From Cellulophaga tyrosinoxydans (GTDB lineage Bacteria; Bacteroidota; Bacteroidia; Flavobacteriales; Flavobacteriaceae): a stretch of DNA of 64,000 nt. A program made the position numbers and the translations under genes. Location: the NCBI RefSeq assembly GCF_900176415.1, contig NZ_FWXO01000005.1:62001-126000 (forward strand), in the 5' to 3' direction. Position 1 is the stretch's first letter; every line of letters starts with the position of its first letter. Shown here in pieces: positions 37,379-46,594 of the stretch. The notes under the pieces were generated by a model that was not told the DNA's origin, made no database searches, and saw nothing but the letters and a program-made list of their open reading frames with translations.

Positions 37379-38941
37379 ATGAAAATATATAAATTACAAG
37401 GTGCTGCTGTTTTATTTGCAACATTAGGAATGTTCTTTTCTTGCGATGACAAATTAGACGTACAAGGGGAAAGTTTTGTGACACCTGAAACTTTTTATTC
37501 GAATCAGGCTGAGCTAGATATAGCATTAGCGGGTGTTTATGATGGTTTGCAGACGGTTTATGATAATGCAAATTATGTTTTTGGTGAGTTTAGGTCGGAC
37601 AGTTATTTTCCTGCTCCAGCAAGTACAAATGTTTCCAGAACCTCATTTCATGATAGTAACATGGATGCGGCAGATGGCAGCTTGCGCTGGAATAATTTTT
37701 ACACTACAATTGATAGAGCAAACAGAGTTATTATTGCAGGCGAGGCTTTGGAAGGAATTGACCCTAATTCTTTAGGCCAAGCATATGCAATTAGGTCTAA
37801 AGTATATTTTGATTTAATTCGGATTTGGAATAATGTTCCTTTATTTCTAGTGCCAATAACCTCTCCGTCAGATGCGTACAGACCAGTAACATCCTACAGT
37901 GAAATCATGAATACAGTAGTTATTCCAGATATGTTGAAAGCCGAATCTTTAATATCTGCTTCACCTTCTCCATTTCGTTTTTCATTACCCAGTGTATTGG
38001 CACATCAAGCTGAAGTTTATATGTGGCAAAAAACACAAGCAGATAATATTCTTGCGGAAAGCGCTATAGAAAGATTACTAGGTCTTAATTCGTATAGTCT
38101 TACAACCTCTCCACAAGCTTGGCAAGATATGTTTTACAACCAACCCCCTACGAATACCTTACCAGATGCACTTGGTAAAATACAAACGGGACCAGAACTT
38201 ATATTCTCTATTCGTTATGACGATGCTGATACAACACCATCAGGTTTATGGTCTTCTTGGGTTGCTGGGTCTTCGATAACTGTTATATCGCCATTAGTAG
38301 AAGAAAAATGGATAGAAAGATTTCCACAAGATGAGACATGGAATGATTTGTACCCTACTACACCTCCAGTATTAAGTATAACAACAGTGGATCAAAATGG
38401 AGCCCCTGTAGAGGAGCCTTTATATGGAGATTGGAGACAATTTGCGTCAAGAGAGCGCGGTGATTTTGAAACAGGTATGGGACCAGCAGTTATTGGTGAG
38501 GCGAGACTTCATAAATGGACAAAAAATCGTGATGGAATGGTTGTAAATTTAGATAGATCAGATGTAGTAATGTATCGTTTAGCAGACATGATTTTGTTAT
38601 TGGCTGAAGCAAAAATAAAGCTTAACAAACCAGAAGAGGCTCTTACATTAATAAACCAGATTCGTTCTGCAAGAAAATTACCGCTAGCTACTGATGTAGC
38701 ATTTGGAACAACAGTAGATGAACAAATTAACTATTTACTAGATGAGCGTCAATTTGAATTGCTAGGTGAAGGAAAACGCTGGTGGGATTTAATAAGAAAT
38801 GATAAAGCTTTAGAGTTTGTAAATCCACTATTAGCATCAAGAGGTCAAAATCCTTTGACAGCTGATCGCTTATTTTATCCAATATTTCAAAACCATATAA
38901 TAGAATCATTGGGAGCTTATCAACAAAATCCAGGATGGTAA
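37379..38941 (+). CDS. SusD/RagB-family outer-membrane glycan-binding lipoprotein (second copy)
   Basis: A 520-residue lipoprotein (lipobox FFSC, Cys22, followed by DDKLD, an acidic surface-export-like signal). Hallmarks include TPETFYSNQAELD, YAIRSKVYFDLIRIWNNVPLFLVP, and the near-C-terminal LLDERQFELLGEGKRWWDLIRND. It is paralogous to the first SusD but clearly diverged. It would bind substrate for the SusC encoded directly upstream. Confidence 0.95.
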   Translation: MKIYKLQGAAVLFATLGMFFSCDDKLDVQGESFVTPETFYSNQAELDIALAGVYDGLQTVYDNANYVFGEFRSDSYFPAPASTNVSRTSFHDSNMDAADGSLRWNNFYTTIDRANRVIIAGEALEGIDPNSLGQAYAIRSKVYFDLIRIWNNVPLFLVPITSPSDAYRPVTSYSEIMNTVVIPDMLKAESLISASPSPFRFSLPSVLAHQAEVYMWQKTQADNILAESAIERLLGLNSYSLTTSPQAWQDMFYNQPPTNTLPDALGKIQTGPELIFSIRYDDADTTPSGLWSSWVAGSSITVISPLVEEKWIERFPQDETWNDLYPTTPPVLSITTVDQNGAPVEEPLYGDWRQFASRERGDFETGMGPAVIGEARLHKWTKNRDGMVVNLDRSDVVMYRLADMILLLAEAKIKLNKPEEALTLINQIRSARKLPLATDVAFGTTVDEQINYLLDERQFELLGEGKRWWDLIRNDKALEFVNPLLASRGQNPLTADRLFYPIFQNHIIESLGAYQQNPGW

Positions 38942-38960
38942 ATTTTTAAAATATAAACAC

Positions 38961-39788
38961 ATGAAAACATATATAAAAATACTATTAGCTACATGTATGG
39001 TAGCAACCTTAGGTTCTTGTTCGTTAGATTTACAAGAGCAATTTAATTACAAAGGCGAAACGTATAGTGAGGAAGATCCTTTTGAGAATATAACCGCATG
39101 GGATTACATACAATCCAGAGTGTCTAACACACCAAGAGATGCTAATAATAGATTTAAGTTACAAAGCAATACCAATGAATTAGGCTTCAATGGTGATGAA
39201 TTGGATTTAATGATTGCTGCCATAAAACGTGTTGGCTATGAAGATTTATACAATCAAACTGCTAACTCTGGTCGAACATATTTGTTATTAAATAACAATG
39301 CATTTACAGGAAACAATAGCACTCGTGATATCGTGAGAGCTATTCGAGGAAGTCAACTAGCTGATAATTCAACAATAGAGCCTGAAACCTATTTTGATAA
39401 TTGGACACCAGAACAATTAAATCAATTAAAAGCCATTTTAAGATATCATATTGTTACTGATTATGTAGAGCAAAGAACGGTACCAACGGCAAATGTTTTT
39501 GTTTTATTTAAAACGCTATTGCCAAAGGTTAATTTAGATGCACTTGGCGCTCCGGTTAGTTTGTCTAATGATATGGCGGATATTGCTTTTTCTCGTGATG
39601 GTGATGCAAGATTTACCCTTAGGGTAAACGATGTAGGTTCTCCATTGCCAGCTACAGCTAACACTGCCAATTTAGATGAAAGCGTTAGAAGACATAACTA
39701 TGTTTTTAATAATGGTATTGGACATTATTTACAAGAGATGGTACGTTATCAGCCATATACGTTATACACGAATCTGCCTCTTGATTAA
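38961..39788 (+). CDS. Fasciclin-like (FAS1) surface lipoprotein (second copy)
   Basis: A 275-residue lipoprotein (lipobox LGSC, Cys20, then SLDLQE). It is homologous to the first fasciclin-like protein throughout: the ENITAWDYIQSR region, GDELDLMIAAIKRVGYEDLYNQ, YLLLNNNAFTGN, LKAILRYHIVTDYVEQ and NNGIGHYL. It is about 40 residues longer through insertions near residues 55-70 and after the YLLLNNNAFTG strand. It occupies the third position after SusC and SusD again, so the whole three-gene unit was probably duplicated. A terminator follows. Confidence 0.65.
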   Translation: MKTYIKILLATCMVATLGSCSLDLQEQFNYKGETYSEEDPFENITAWDYIQSRVSNTPRDANNRFKLQSNTNELGFNGDELDLMIAAIKRVGYEDLYNQTANSGRTYLLLNNNAFTGNNSTRDIVRAIRGSQLADNSTIEPETYFDNWTPEQLNQLKAILRYHIVTDYVEQRTVPTANVFVLFKTLLPKVNLDALGAPVSLSNDMADIAFSRDGDARFTLRVNDVGSPLPATANTANLDESVRRHNYVFNNGIGHYLQEMVRYQPYTLYTNLPLD

Positions 39789-39843
39789 TAGCACTTACTA
39801 ATCTTAATTGTTTTTACAATCAGAGATAGCATGTTTTGGTAAT

Positions 39844-39884
39844 AAAAACCTCCATAAAGTAATTAATATTATGGAGGTTTTTTT
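39844..39884 (+). terminator. Rho-independent terminator after second SusC/D triplet
   Basis: A stem AAAAACCTCCAT / ATGGAGGTTTTT around a 15-nt AT-rich loop is followed by a T run; it lies 56 nt after the stop of the fasciclin-like gene. Confidence 0.85.
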
Positions 39885-39902
39885 GTTTTACTAAATATAT
39901 GT

Positions 39903-39947
39903 CAGGACAGAGCAGGATGCCTATTAAAGCTGTATCGATTATATTTA
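39903..39947 (+). promoter_or_regulatory. PUL promoter module 4, DUF1080 operon
   Basis: CAGGACA-GAG-CAGGATG (39903-39919), 20 nt, then TATATTTA (39940-39947). It begins 18 nt after the preceding terminator and lies 87 nt before the DUF1080 gene start. Confidence 0.78.
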
Positions 39948-40034
39948 AATTTTTAAGTCCAGCTTTTTAAAGTAAAAAAGATAAGTTTCTATCTTGTATA
40001 TTCACTAAATTCAAATTATAAAATTTTACAAAGC

Positions 40035-41420
40035 ATGAAAAAAATCAATTGTATTTTGTTGCTAATTGTTATGTCTGCCGCAATTGTTAGTTCTTGTAAA
40101 TCTCAAAAAGAGATAACGCCATGGAAACATCTTATTGACGAAAATGGTTTTGAAGGTTGGAGTATAAAAGGTGGGGAGGCCAACTATATAAACCAAGATG
40201 GTGTAATAATTGGAACAACCGCATTAAATACTCCAAATACATTTTTAACAACTAATGAAATGTATGACGATTTTATATTAGAAATTGAATATAAAGTTGA
40301 TTCTACAATGAATTCAGGAATACAATTCAGAAGCAATAGTTATCCCTATTATCAGGATGGTAGAGTACATGGCTATCAAGTAGAAATAGATCCGTCTAAA
40401 CGAGCTTGGAGCGGGGGGATTTATGATGAAGGAAGACGCAAATGGTTATGCACGCTAGAGGATAATCCAAATGCTCAAAAAGCTTTCAAACAAAATGAAT
40501 GGAATCACTATCGAGTAGAGGCTATTGCTGACACCTTAAAAACATGGATAAACGGGGTGCCAGCATCTTATTTAATTGATGATAAAACAGCGTCTGGTTT
40601 TATAGGATTACAAGTGCATTCTATAGGGAAAGATACTACCAAATTAGGAAAACAAGTTAAGTGGAAGAATGCTAAAATCTTAACTGAAAATCTATCAAAA
40701 TATACAGCTAAAACTACATTAGAACCAGTGATTACAAAAAATAATCTTACAGTTAATGAGAAAAATTCAGGTTGGCAAATGTTATGGGATGGTGAAACAA
40801 CAAAGGGTTGGCGCGGAGCTAAATTAGAGTCTTTCCCTACGGAAGGCTGGTCTATTGAAAATGGCGAACTTATTGTTGCTGAAAATGGTGGTGCAGAATC
40901 TGCAGCAGGTGGAGACATAGTTACTACCGATGTTTATAGTGATTTTGAGCTCTCAGTAGATTTCAAATTATCACCAGGAGCAAATAGTGGTATAAAGTAT
41001 TATGTTGATACTGAAATAAATAAAGGACCAGGCTCATCTATTGGATTAGAATATCAAATTCTAGATGATGAACTTCATGAAGATGCTAAATTAGGTTCTC
41101 ATGAAGGTAGTAGAACGGTTTGTTCTTTATATGATTTAATTCAAGCTAATCCTGATAAGCCAATTAATCCAATAGGAGAATGGAACACAGCATACATAAA
41201 ATCAATTGGAAACCACGTAGAACATTGGTTAAATGACGTTAAAGTTTTGGAATATGAGCGCGGTAGTGATGAGTTTTTAAAGCTAGTTGCTGAGAGTAAA
41301 TATGAAAAATGGCCAAATTTTGGCACCCTAGAAAAGGGTCAGATTTTACTACAAGACCATGGAGATAAAGTGGCATTTAGAAACATTAAAATAAAGGTTC
41401 CACAAAAAAAGAAAGAGTAA
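40035..41420 (+). CDS. Tandem DUF1080 (3-keto-glycoside hydrolase-like) lipoprotein
   Basis: A 461-residue lipoprotein (lipobox VSSC, Cys21) with two copies of the DUF1080 / 3-keto-disaccharide hydrolase jelly roll, about residues 33-215 (GFEGWSIKGGEANYINQDGVI) and 247-455 (GWSIENGELIVAENG). Both carry the NSGI(Q/K) strand and a Y-Q-(V/I)-L/E-I/D motif. Members of this family have been linked to cleavage of glycosides oxidised at C3. The gene is followed after 1 nt by a Tat-exported Gfo/Idh/MocA oxidoreductase that could supply the keto-substrate. Why there are two domains is unclear; one could bind and the other cleave. Confidence 0.82.
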   Translation: MKKINCILLLIVMSAAIVSSCKSQKEITPWKHLIDENGFEGWSIKGGEANYINQDGVIIGTTALNTPNTFLTTNEMYDDFILEIEYKVDSTMNSGIQFRSNSYPYYQDGRVHGYQVEIDPSKRAWSGGIYDEGRRKWLCTLEDNPNAQKAFKQNEWNHYRVEAIADTLKTWINGVPASYLIDDKTASGFIGLQVHSIGKDTTKLGKQVKWKNAKILTENLSKYTAKTTLEPVITKNNLTVNEKNSGWQMLWDGETTKGWRGAKLESFPTEGWSIENGELIVAENGGAESAAGGDIVTTDVYSDFELSVDFKLSPGANSGIKYYVDTEINKGPGSSIGLEYQILDDELHEDAKLGSHEGSRTVCSLYDLIQANPDKPINPIGEWNTAYIKSIGNHVEHWLNDVKVLEYERGSDEFLKLVAESKYEKWPNFGTLEKGQILLQDHGDKVAFRNIKIKVPQKKKE

Positions 41421-41421
41421 G

Positions 41422-42765
41422 ATGGAAAATAATCGTAGAGATTTTATAAAAAAAACTACTGCAGCTGCTATTGGTGTAAGCTTAACTAGCAGTGTAAATG
41501 CTATGTCGGCAAAAAGTTATAACAATATTATTGGTGCTAACGAGCGACTTAATGTTGCTATTGCTGGTTTGGGTAGACGTTTAAATGCATTTAAATCACC
41601 TATAGCTTCAAAGGATAGTAATGTTAAACTGCTTTACCTATGTGATGTTATGGAAAGCCAACGGTTTAAGGCTTTAAAATCTTTTAAAGAACATATCGAC
41701 TATAATCCGGCTTTAGAGAATGATATTAGAAAAGTATTAAACGATAAGAATGTAGATGTACTAATTAATGCCACACCAGACCATTGGCACACACCAGGAT
41801 CTATCATGGCAATGAAAGCAGGCAAGCACGTGTATGTTGAGAAGCCCTGTAGTCATAATATGTATGAAAATGAGCAATTGGTAAAGGCGTCTAAGCACTT
41901 TAATAAAGTGGTTCAAATGGGTAATCAGCAACGTTCATCTGGTCATACCATCGAAATTGTAAATGAAATCCATAGCGGTATTATAGGTAAACCATATAAG
42001 GCCGTTGCTTTTTATAATAACGGACGAGGTGAAGTACCTTTACAAAAAAGCGCACCAATTCCAGAAGGATTAGACTGGGATTTATGGCAAGGTCCAGCAC
42101 CAAGACGCTCTTATACTTCTGAAACCTGGGATTACAATTGGCATTGGTATGGTTGGGATTATGGGACAGCTGAAGCAGGTAATAATGGCACGCATGAGTT
42201 AGATGTTGCACGGTGGGCTTTACAAGTAGATTTTCCACAGCATGTATCTGTAGAGGCAGAAAAACGTCATTTTAAAAATGATGGATGGGAAATGTATGAT
42301 GATATGGAAGCCACATTTAAATTTGCAGATAATAAAGTTATTAAATGGGATGGTAAATCTAGAAACAGTTACAGTACCTATGGAACTGGACGAGGAACTA
42401 TAATTTATGGTACTGAAGGATCTGTATTTGTAGATAGAGGTAAGTACATATTATATGATCGTCAAGGAAAATTAGTTAAAGAGTTTAATTCGGCATCTAA
42501 AGAAGCAGGTACGGCATTAGGTGGTGGTGGTGATACATCAACTCAGCATGTTCAAAATCTTTTTGAAACCATTCGAGGCAAATCAAAACTAACGGCACCT
42601 ATTGATGATGCAAGTAAAAGTATGGCCATGGTACATTATGCCAATATAGCCTATAGAATTAATGATGGTTTTGATGTAGATGATAAAACAGGTATGATGT
42701 ACAACCGAAAAGCTATGAAATTATGGTCAAGAACATATGAACCTGGTTGGGAACCAACTTTGTAA
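41422..42765 (+). CDS. Gfo/Idh/MocA-family oxidoreductase, Tat-exported
   Basis: A 447-residue oxidoreductase with a twin-arginine signal (NRRDFIKKTTAAA), so it is folded with its nucleotide cofactor before export. The Rossmann domain starts at VAIAGLGRR, the EKP cofactor motif is in YVEKPCSHN, and the C-terminal substrate domain includes WHWYGWDYGTAEAGNNGTHELDVARWA with candidate catalytic histidines. Periplasmic members of this group oxidise or reduce sugars with tightly bound NAD(P). Pairing with the DUF1080 gene (1-nt gap) suggests an oxidation/elimination route for a glycosidic bond. Confidence 0.85.
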   Translation: MENNRRDFIKKTTAAAIGVSLTSSVNAMSAKSYNNIIGANERLNVAIAGLGRRLNAFKSPIASKDSNVKLLYLCDVMESQRFKALKSFKEHIDYNPALENDIRKVLNDKNVDVLINATPDHWHTPGSIMAMKAGKHVYVEKPCSHNMYENEQLVKASKHFNKVVQMGNQQRSSGHTIEIVNEIHSGIIGKPYKAVAFYNNGRGEVPLQKSAPIPEGLDWDLWQGPAPRRSYTSETWDYNWHWYGWDYGTAEAGNNGTHELDVARWALQVDFPQHVSVEAEKRHFKNDGWEMYDDMEATFKFADNKVIKWDGKSRNSYSTYGTGRGTIIYGTEGSVFVDRGKYILYDRQGKLVKEFNSASKEAGTALGGGGDTSTQHVQNLFETIRGKSKLTAPIDDASKSMAMVHYANIAYRINDGFDVDDKTGMMYNRKAMKLWSRTYEPGWEPTL

Positions 42766-42806
42766 GTCTTGAAAGTGGATTATAAAGATAAATGATGGTT
42801 ATTCTA

Positions 42807-42855
42807 ATACTATTTACTCTAAAATTTTATTGTAAATAGTGTTTTATTTTTTTTG
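42807..42855 (+). terminator. Probable terminator after the DUF1080-Gfo operon
   Basis: A 9-bp stem (ACTATTTAC / GTAAATAGT) around a 14-nt AT loop is followed by a GTTTTA interruption and a T9 run. It is weaker than the other terminators of the window. Confidence 0.55.
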
Positions 42856-42910
42856 TAGTATATTAATAATCAGTGCTCTAAATTGAGATGTGATTATTGA
42901 AACTAAAATT

Positions 42911-42955
42911 CAGGACAGAGCAGGATAGAATTTGTGCCTTATAATTTTATTTTTA
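42911..42955 (+). promoter_or_regulatory. PUL promoter module 5, sulfatase-GH78 operon
   Basis: CAGGACA-GAG-CAGGATA (42911-42927), 20 nt, then TATTTTTA (42948-42955). It lies only 19 nt before the start codon, so the leader must be very short; the second in-frame ATG at 42984 may be used. Confidence 0.8.
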
Positions 42956-42974
42956 AATATTCGAAAACTATTAT

Positions 42975-45900
42975 ATGAATTTAATGATCAAGATGTTCTT
43001 TAGACCAGATTTTGCAATACAAGTAATTGTAATAAGTGTTTTTTGCAGTTTTAACCTAATAAATGCACAGCAAGACGGCACGCAGGAAAAGCCTAACATA
43101 ATTTTTATCCTTACTGATGATCAACGTTTTGATGCTATCGGCTATGCAGGTAATAAATATGTAGAAACGCCTGAAATGGATAATTTAGCAAAAACGGGCA
43201 CATACTTTAATAACGCCATTGTAACTACCCCAATTTGTGCAGCAAGTAGAGCTAGTATTCTTACTGGTTTGTATGAACGTTCTCACAATTTTAATTTTCA
43301 AACAGGTAATATTCGAGACGAATATATGGATAATTCATATCCAACTTTGTTGAAAAATAATGGGTATTATACAGGTTTTTATGGTAAGTATGGTGTACGG
43401 TATGATGGATTGGATAAACAATTTGATGAATTTGATGAATATGATAGGAATAATAATTTTAAAGACAAACGAGGTTATTTCTATAAAACAATTAATAAAG
43501 ATACTGTACACTTAACAAGGTATACTGGACAACAAGCAATCGATTTTATCGATAAAAATGCAACAAACAAAAAACCATTCTGCCTATCCTTAAGTTTTAG
43601 TGCTCCTCATGCACACGATGCTGCTCCAGATCAATATTTTTGGCAAGCAGAGACAGATAAATTACTTGAAAATACTACTATTCCAGGTCCAGAATTGGCT
43701 GAGGATAAATACTTTAATACACAGCCCAAAATTGTTCGTGATGGTTTTAATAGATTGCGTTGGACATGGCGATATGATACACCAGAAAAATATCAACATA
43801 GCCTGAAAGGTTATTACAGAATGATTTCTGGAATAGATTTAGAAATCAAAAAAATAAGAGAAAAACTTAAGGAAAAAGGAATCGAAAAAAATACAATCAT
43901 TATTGTGATGGGTGATAATGGTTATTTTCTTGGAGAACGACAATTAGCTGGTAAATGGTTAATGTATGACAATTCAATAAGAGTGCCTTTAATCATTTAC
44001 GATCCAAGAGAAGCAAAACACCAAGATATTTCCGATATGGTGTTAAATATTGATGTAACGCAAACTATTGCAGATTTAGCAGGGGTTAAATCTCCGGCAA
44101 CATGGCAAGGCAAAAGTTTACTTCCTCTAGTGCAACAAAAAACGAATACAATCAATAGAGATACTATATTGATAGAGCACATTTGGGATTTTAGTGAGAT
44201 TCCACCAAGCGAAGGCGTGCGAACCGAAGAATGGAAATATTTTAGATATGTAAATGATAAATCTATTGAAGAACTTTATAATTTAAAGAAAGATCCTAAG
44301 GAGATAAACAATTTAATAGGAAAGAAAAAATATAAAGAAGTTACCGATAAACTTCGAATTAAATTAGATGATTTAATAAAGAAAAATAGTAATGAATATA
44401 GAGCAGCCCCAACAGATCTAACTGTAGAATTAATAAGAGAACCGAGTGCTGAAGTTAAAATATTTGATCTAAAACCAGAATTTGGATGGACAGTACCTTT
44501 AGGAGCTAAGTACCAAGGCGCTTACCAAATATTAGTGGCATCCAACGAAAAAAGTATTAACAATAATAATGGAGATGTTTGGGATAGCGGTCAGGTACGC
44601 TCTTTAGAATCAACAAATGTTGAGTATGAAGGGAATGCACTTGAGGTTGGTAAAACCTATTATTGGAAAGTGAGAATTTGGGATGAAGAAAATCGTTTAG
44701 TCGATTATTCTGAACCTCAAAAGTTTGCCACAGGTAAAAGTGATAATTATATAATATCCACAGAAAACAAGTTTGTAGTTACCAAAGTAGCGCCTGTAAA
44801 ATTTGAAAATCGTAAGGATTTTATTTTTTTAGATTTTGGAAAAGCAGCTTTTGCGACATTGGATTTTACATACAACGCAAAAAAACCACATACTTTAATT
44901 GTTCGTGTTGGTGAAATGTTAGATGATAAGGGTAATGTAAACAGAACACCACCAGCTAAAAGCAATATTCGCTATCAAGAAATAAAAGTGGATGTTAAGC
45001 CAGGGCAATCAAAATATCAAATTAAGGTCTTGGAAGATGAGAGAAACACGAGAGCTAACAAAGCCATTCCTTTGCCAGAAGGTTTTCCACCTTTAGTGCC
45101 ATTTAGATATGCCGAAATAGAGGGGGCTCAGGAACCTATTATGGCAACTAACATTGAACAATTAGCGTTTCATACTTATTGGGATGAAGAAGCGAGCAGT
45201 TTTGCATGTGATAATGATATTTTAAACCAAGTTTGGGAATTATGTAAATATTCCATCAAAGCAACCACTTTTAATGGGTTATACGTTGATGGTGATAGAG
45301 AACGAATTCCTTACGAGGCAGATGCGTTTTTAAATCAATTGAGTCATTATACAACAGATAGGGAGTACGCTATAGCAAGGCGTACTATTGAGTATTTCAT
45401 GAAAAACCCAACATGGCCAACTGAATGGCAACAGCATGTGGCCCTATTGATTTATGCGGATTATATGTATACTGGTAATACGGAATTGATAGAACGTTAT
45501 TATGAAGCACTTAAACATAAAACACTTTATGAACTTTCTAATGAAGACGGATTAATTACATCAACTAAAGTTGATAAAGAATTTATGCGAAAACTTGGTT
45601 TTGCTGATGATTATAAAAAACCATTAACCGATATAGTTGATTGGCCACCAGCAAATTTTAACGGTAGTACAACTCCTGGTGAATTAGATGGTTTTGTTTT
45701 TAAGCCTTATAGTACTGTAATAAATTCATTTTTCTATGAGAATATGAAAATTATGGTAGAGTTTGCTAAAATATTAGGAAAGACAGATGAAGTAATGGAT
45801 TTTGAACTACGTGCTGCTAAAGCTAAAAAAGCAGTTAACGAGCAAATGTTTGATAAAGAGCGTGGTATTTATGTTGATGGTGTTGGTACTGATCATGCTT

Positions 45901-46529
45901 CATTACATGCTAATATGATGCCACTTGCATTTGGTTTAGTACCTGAAGAGCATTTTGCATCTGTGGTAAATTATATAAAAACAAGAGGAATGGCATGTAG
46001 TGTTTACGGAGCTCAATTTTTAATGGATGGATTATACAATGCAGGAGAAGAAGATTATGCACTAGAATTGTTGTCAAGTACCGCTGAAAGAAGTTGGTAT
46101 AATATGATTCGTATAGGATCTACCATTACGTTAGAATCATGGGATAATAAATATAAAAACAATTTAGATTGGAACCATGCTTGGGGTGCGGTTCCTGCTA
46201 ATGTTATTCCGAGAGGATTATGGGGTATTAAACCAAAAACGCCAGGATTTGGAGTCGCAACAATCAAACCTCAAATGAGTAAATTAAAATCAAGTAGTAT
46301 TGAAGTGCCAACCGTAAGAGGAACAATAAAGGCAAAATATACCTTTAATGGAGCAAGATTACAAACTTATGAAATTGAGATACCAGGAAATATGGTAGCT
46401 GAATTTTCTTTAAATAATATCGATGGTAAAGACTTATTACATAATGGAGCAAAAATACCACCCGCCTTTAATTCTATTAGATTGTCTCCAGGAACGCATA
46501 TCATTCAATTAAAAATTAATTCATTTTAA
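42975..46529 (+). CDS. Bifunctional sulfatase (S1) - alpha-L-rhamnosidase (GH78) fusion
   Basis: A 1184-residue exported protein with a signal peptide ending INAQ. Residues 38-475 are a type I sulfatase: metal-binding D48/D49 (ILTDDQ), formylglycine motif CAASR with Cys88, then [14 protein letters not shown]. Residues about 485-1184 are a GH78 rhamnosidase: beta-domains, the (alpha/alpha)6 barrel with the [17 protein letters not shown] motif holding the general acid, SITLESWD, and a C-terminal beta-domain. A sulfatase-GH78 fusion (S1_25 with GH78) is known from the ulvan locus of Formosa agariphila. It probably removes sulfate from, and then cleaves, terminal rhamnose-3-sulfate. Confidence 0.88.
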   Translation: MNLMIKMFFRPDFAIQVIVISVFCSFNLINAQQDGTQEKPNIIFILTDDQRFDAIGYAGNKYVETPEMDNLAKTGTYFNNAIVTTPICAASRASILTGLYERSHNFNFQTGNIRDEYMDNSYPTLLKNNGYYTGFYGKYGVRYDGLDKQFDEFDEYDRNNNFKDKRGYFYKTINKDTVHLTRYTGQQAIDFIDKNATNKKPFCLSLSFSAPHAHDAAPDQYFWQAETDKLLENTTIPGPELAEDKYFNTQPKIVRDGFNRLRWTWRYDTPEKYQHSLKGYYRMISGIDLEIKKIREKLKEKGIEKNTIIIVMGDNGYFLGERQLAGKWLMYDNSIRVPLIIYDPREAKHQDISDMVLNIDVTQTIADLAGVKSPATWQGKSLLPLVQQKTNTINRDTILIEHIWDFSEIPPSEGVRTEEWKYFRYVNDKSIEELYNLKKDPKEINNLIGKKKYKEVTDKLRIKLDDLIKKNSNEYRAAPTDLTVELIREPSAEVKIFDLKPEFGWTVPLGAKYQGAYQILVASNEKSINNNNGDVWDSGQVRSLESTNVEYEGNALEVGKTYYWKVRIWDEENRLVDYSEPQKFATGKSDNYIISTENKFVVTKVAPVKFENRKDFIFLDFGKAAFATLDFTYNAKKPHTLIVRVGEMLDDKGNVNRTPPAKSNIRYQEIKVDVKPGQSKYQIKVLEDERNTRANKAIPLPEGFPPLVPFRYAEIEGAQEPIMATNIEQLAFHTYWDEEASSFACDNDILNQVWELCKYSIKATTFNGLYVDGDRERIPYEADAFLNQLSHYTTDREYAIARRTIEYFMKNPTWPTEWQQHVALLIYADYMYTGNTELIERYYEALKHKTLYELSNEDGLITSTKVDKEFMRKLGFADDYKKPLTDIVDWPPANFNGSTTPGELDGFVFKPYSTVINSFFYENMKIMVEFAKILGKTDEVMDFELRAAKAKKAVNEQMFDKERGIYVDGVGTDHASLHANMMPLAFGLVPEEHFASVVNYIKTRGMACSVYGAQFLMDGLYNAGEEDYALELLSSTAERSWYNMIRIGSTITLESWDNKYKNNLDWNHAWGAVPANVIPRGLWGIKPKTPGFGVATIKPQMSKLKSSSIEVPTVRGTIKAKYTFNGARLQTYEIEIPGNMVAEFSLNNIDGKDLLHNGAKIPPAFNSIRLSPGTHIIQLKINSF

Positions 46530-46594
46530 ATGGGAATGCTAATAATTTGTTTAGTTTCAATTTTTAAAGCGCTATATCCTTATTAATATTACTT

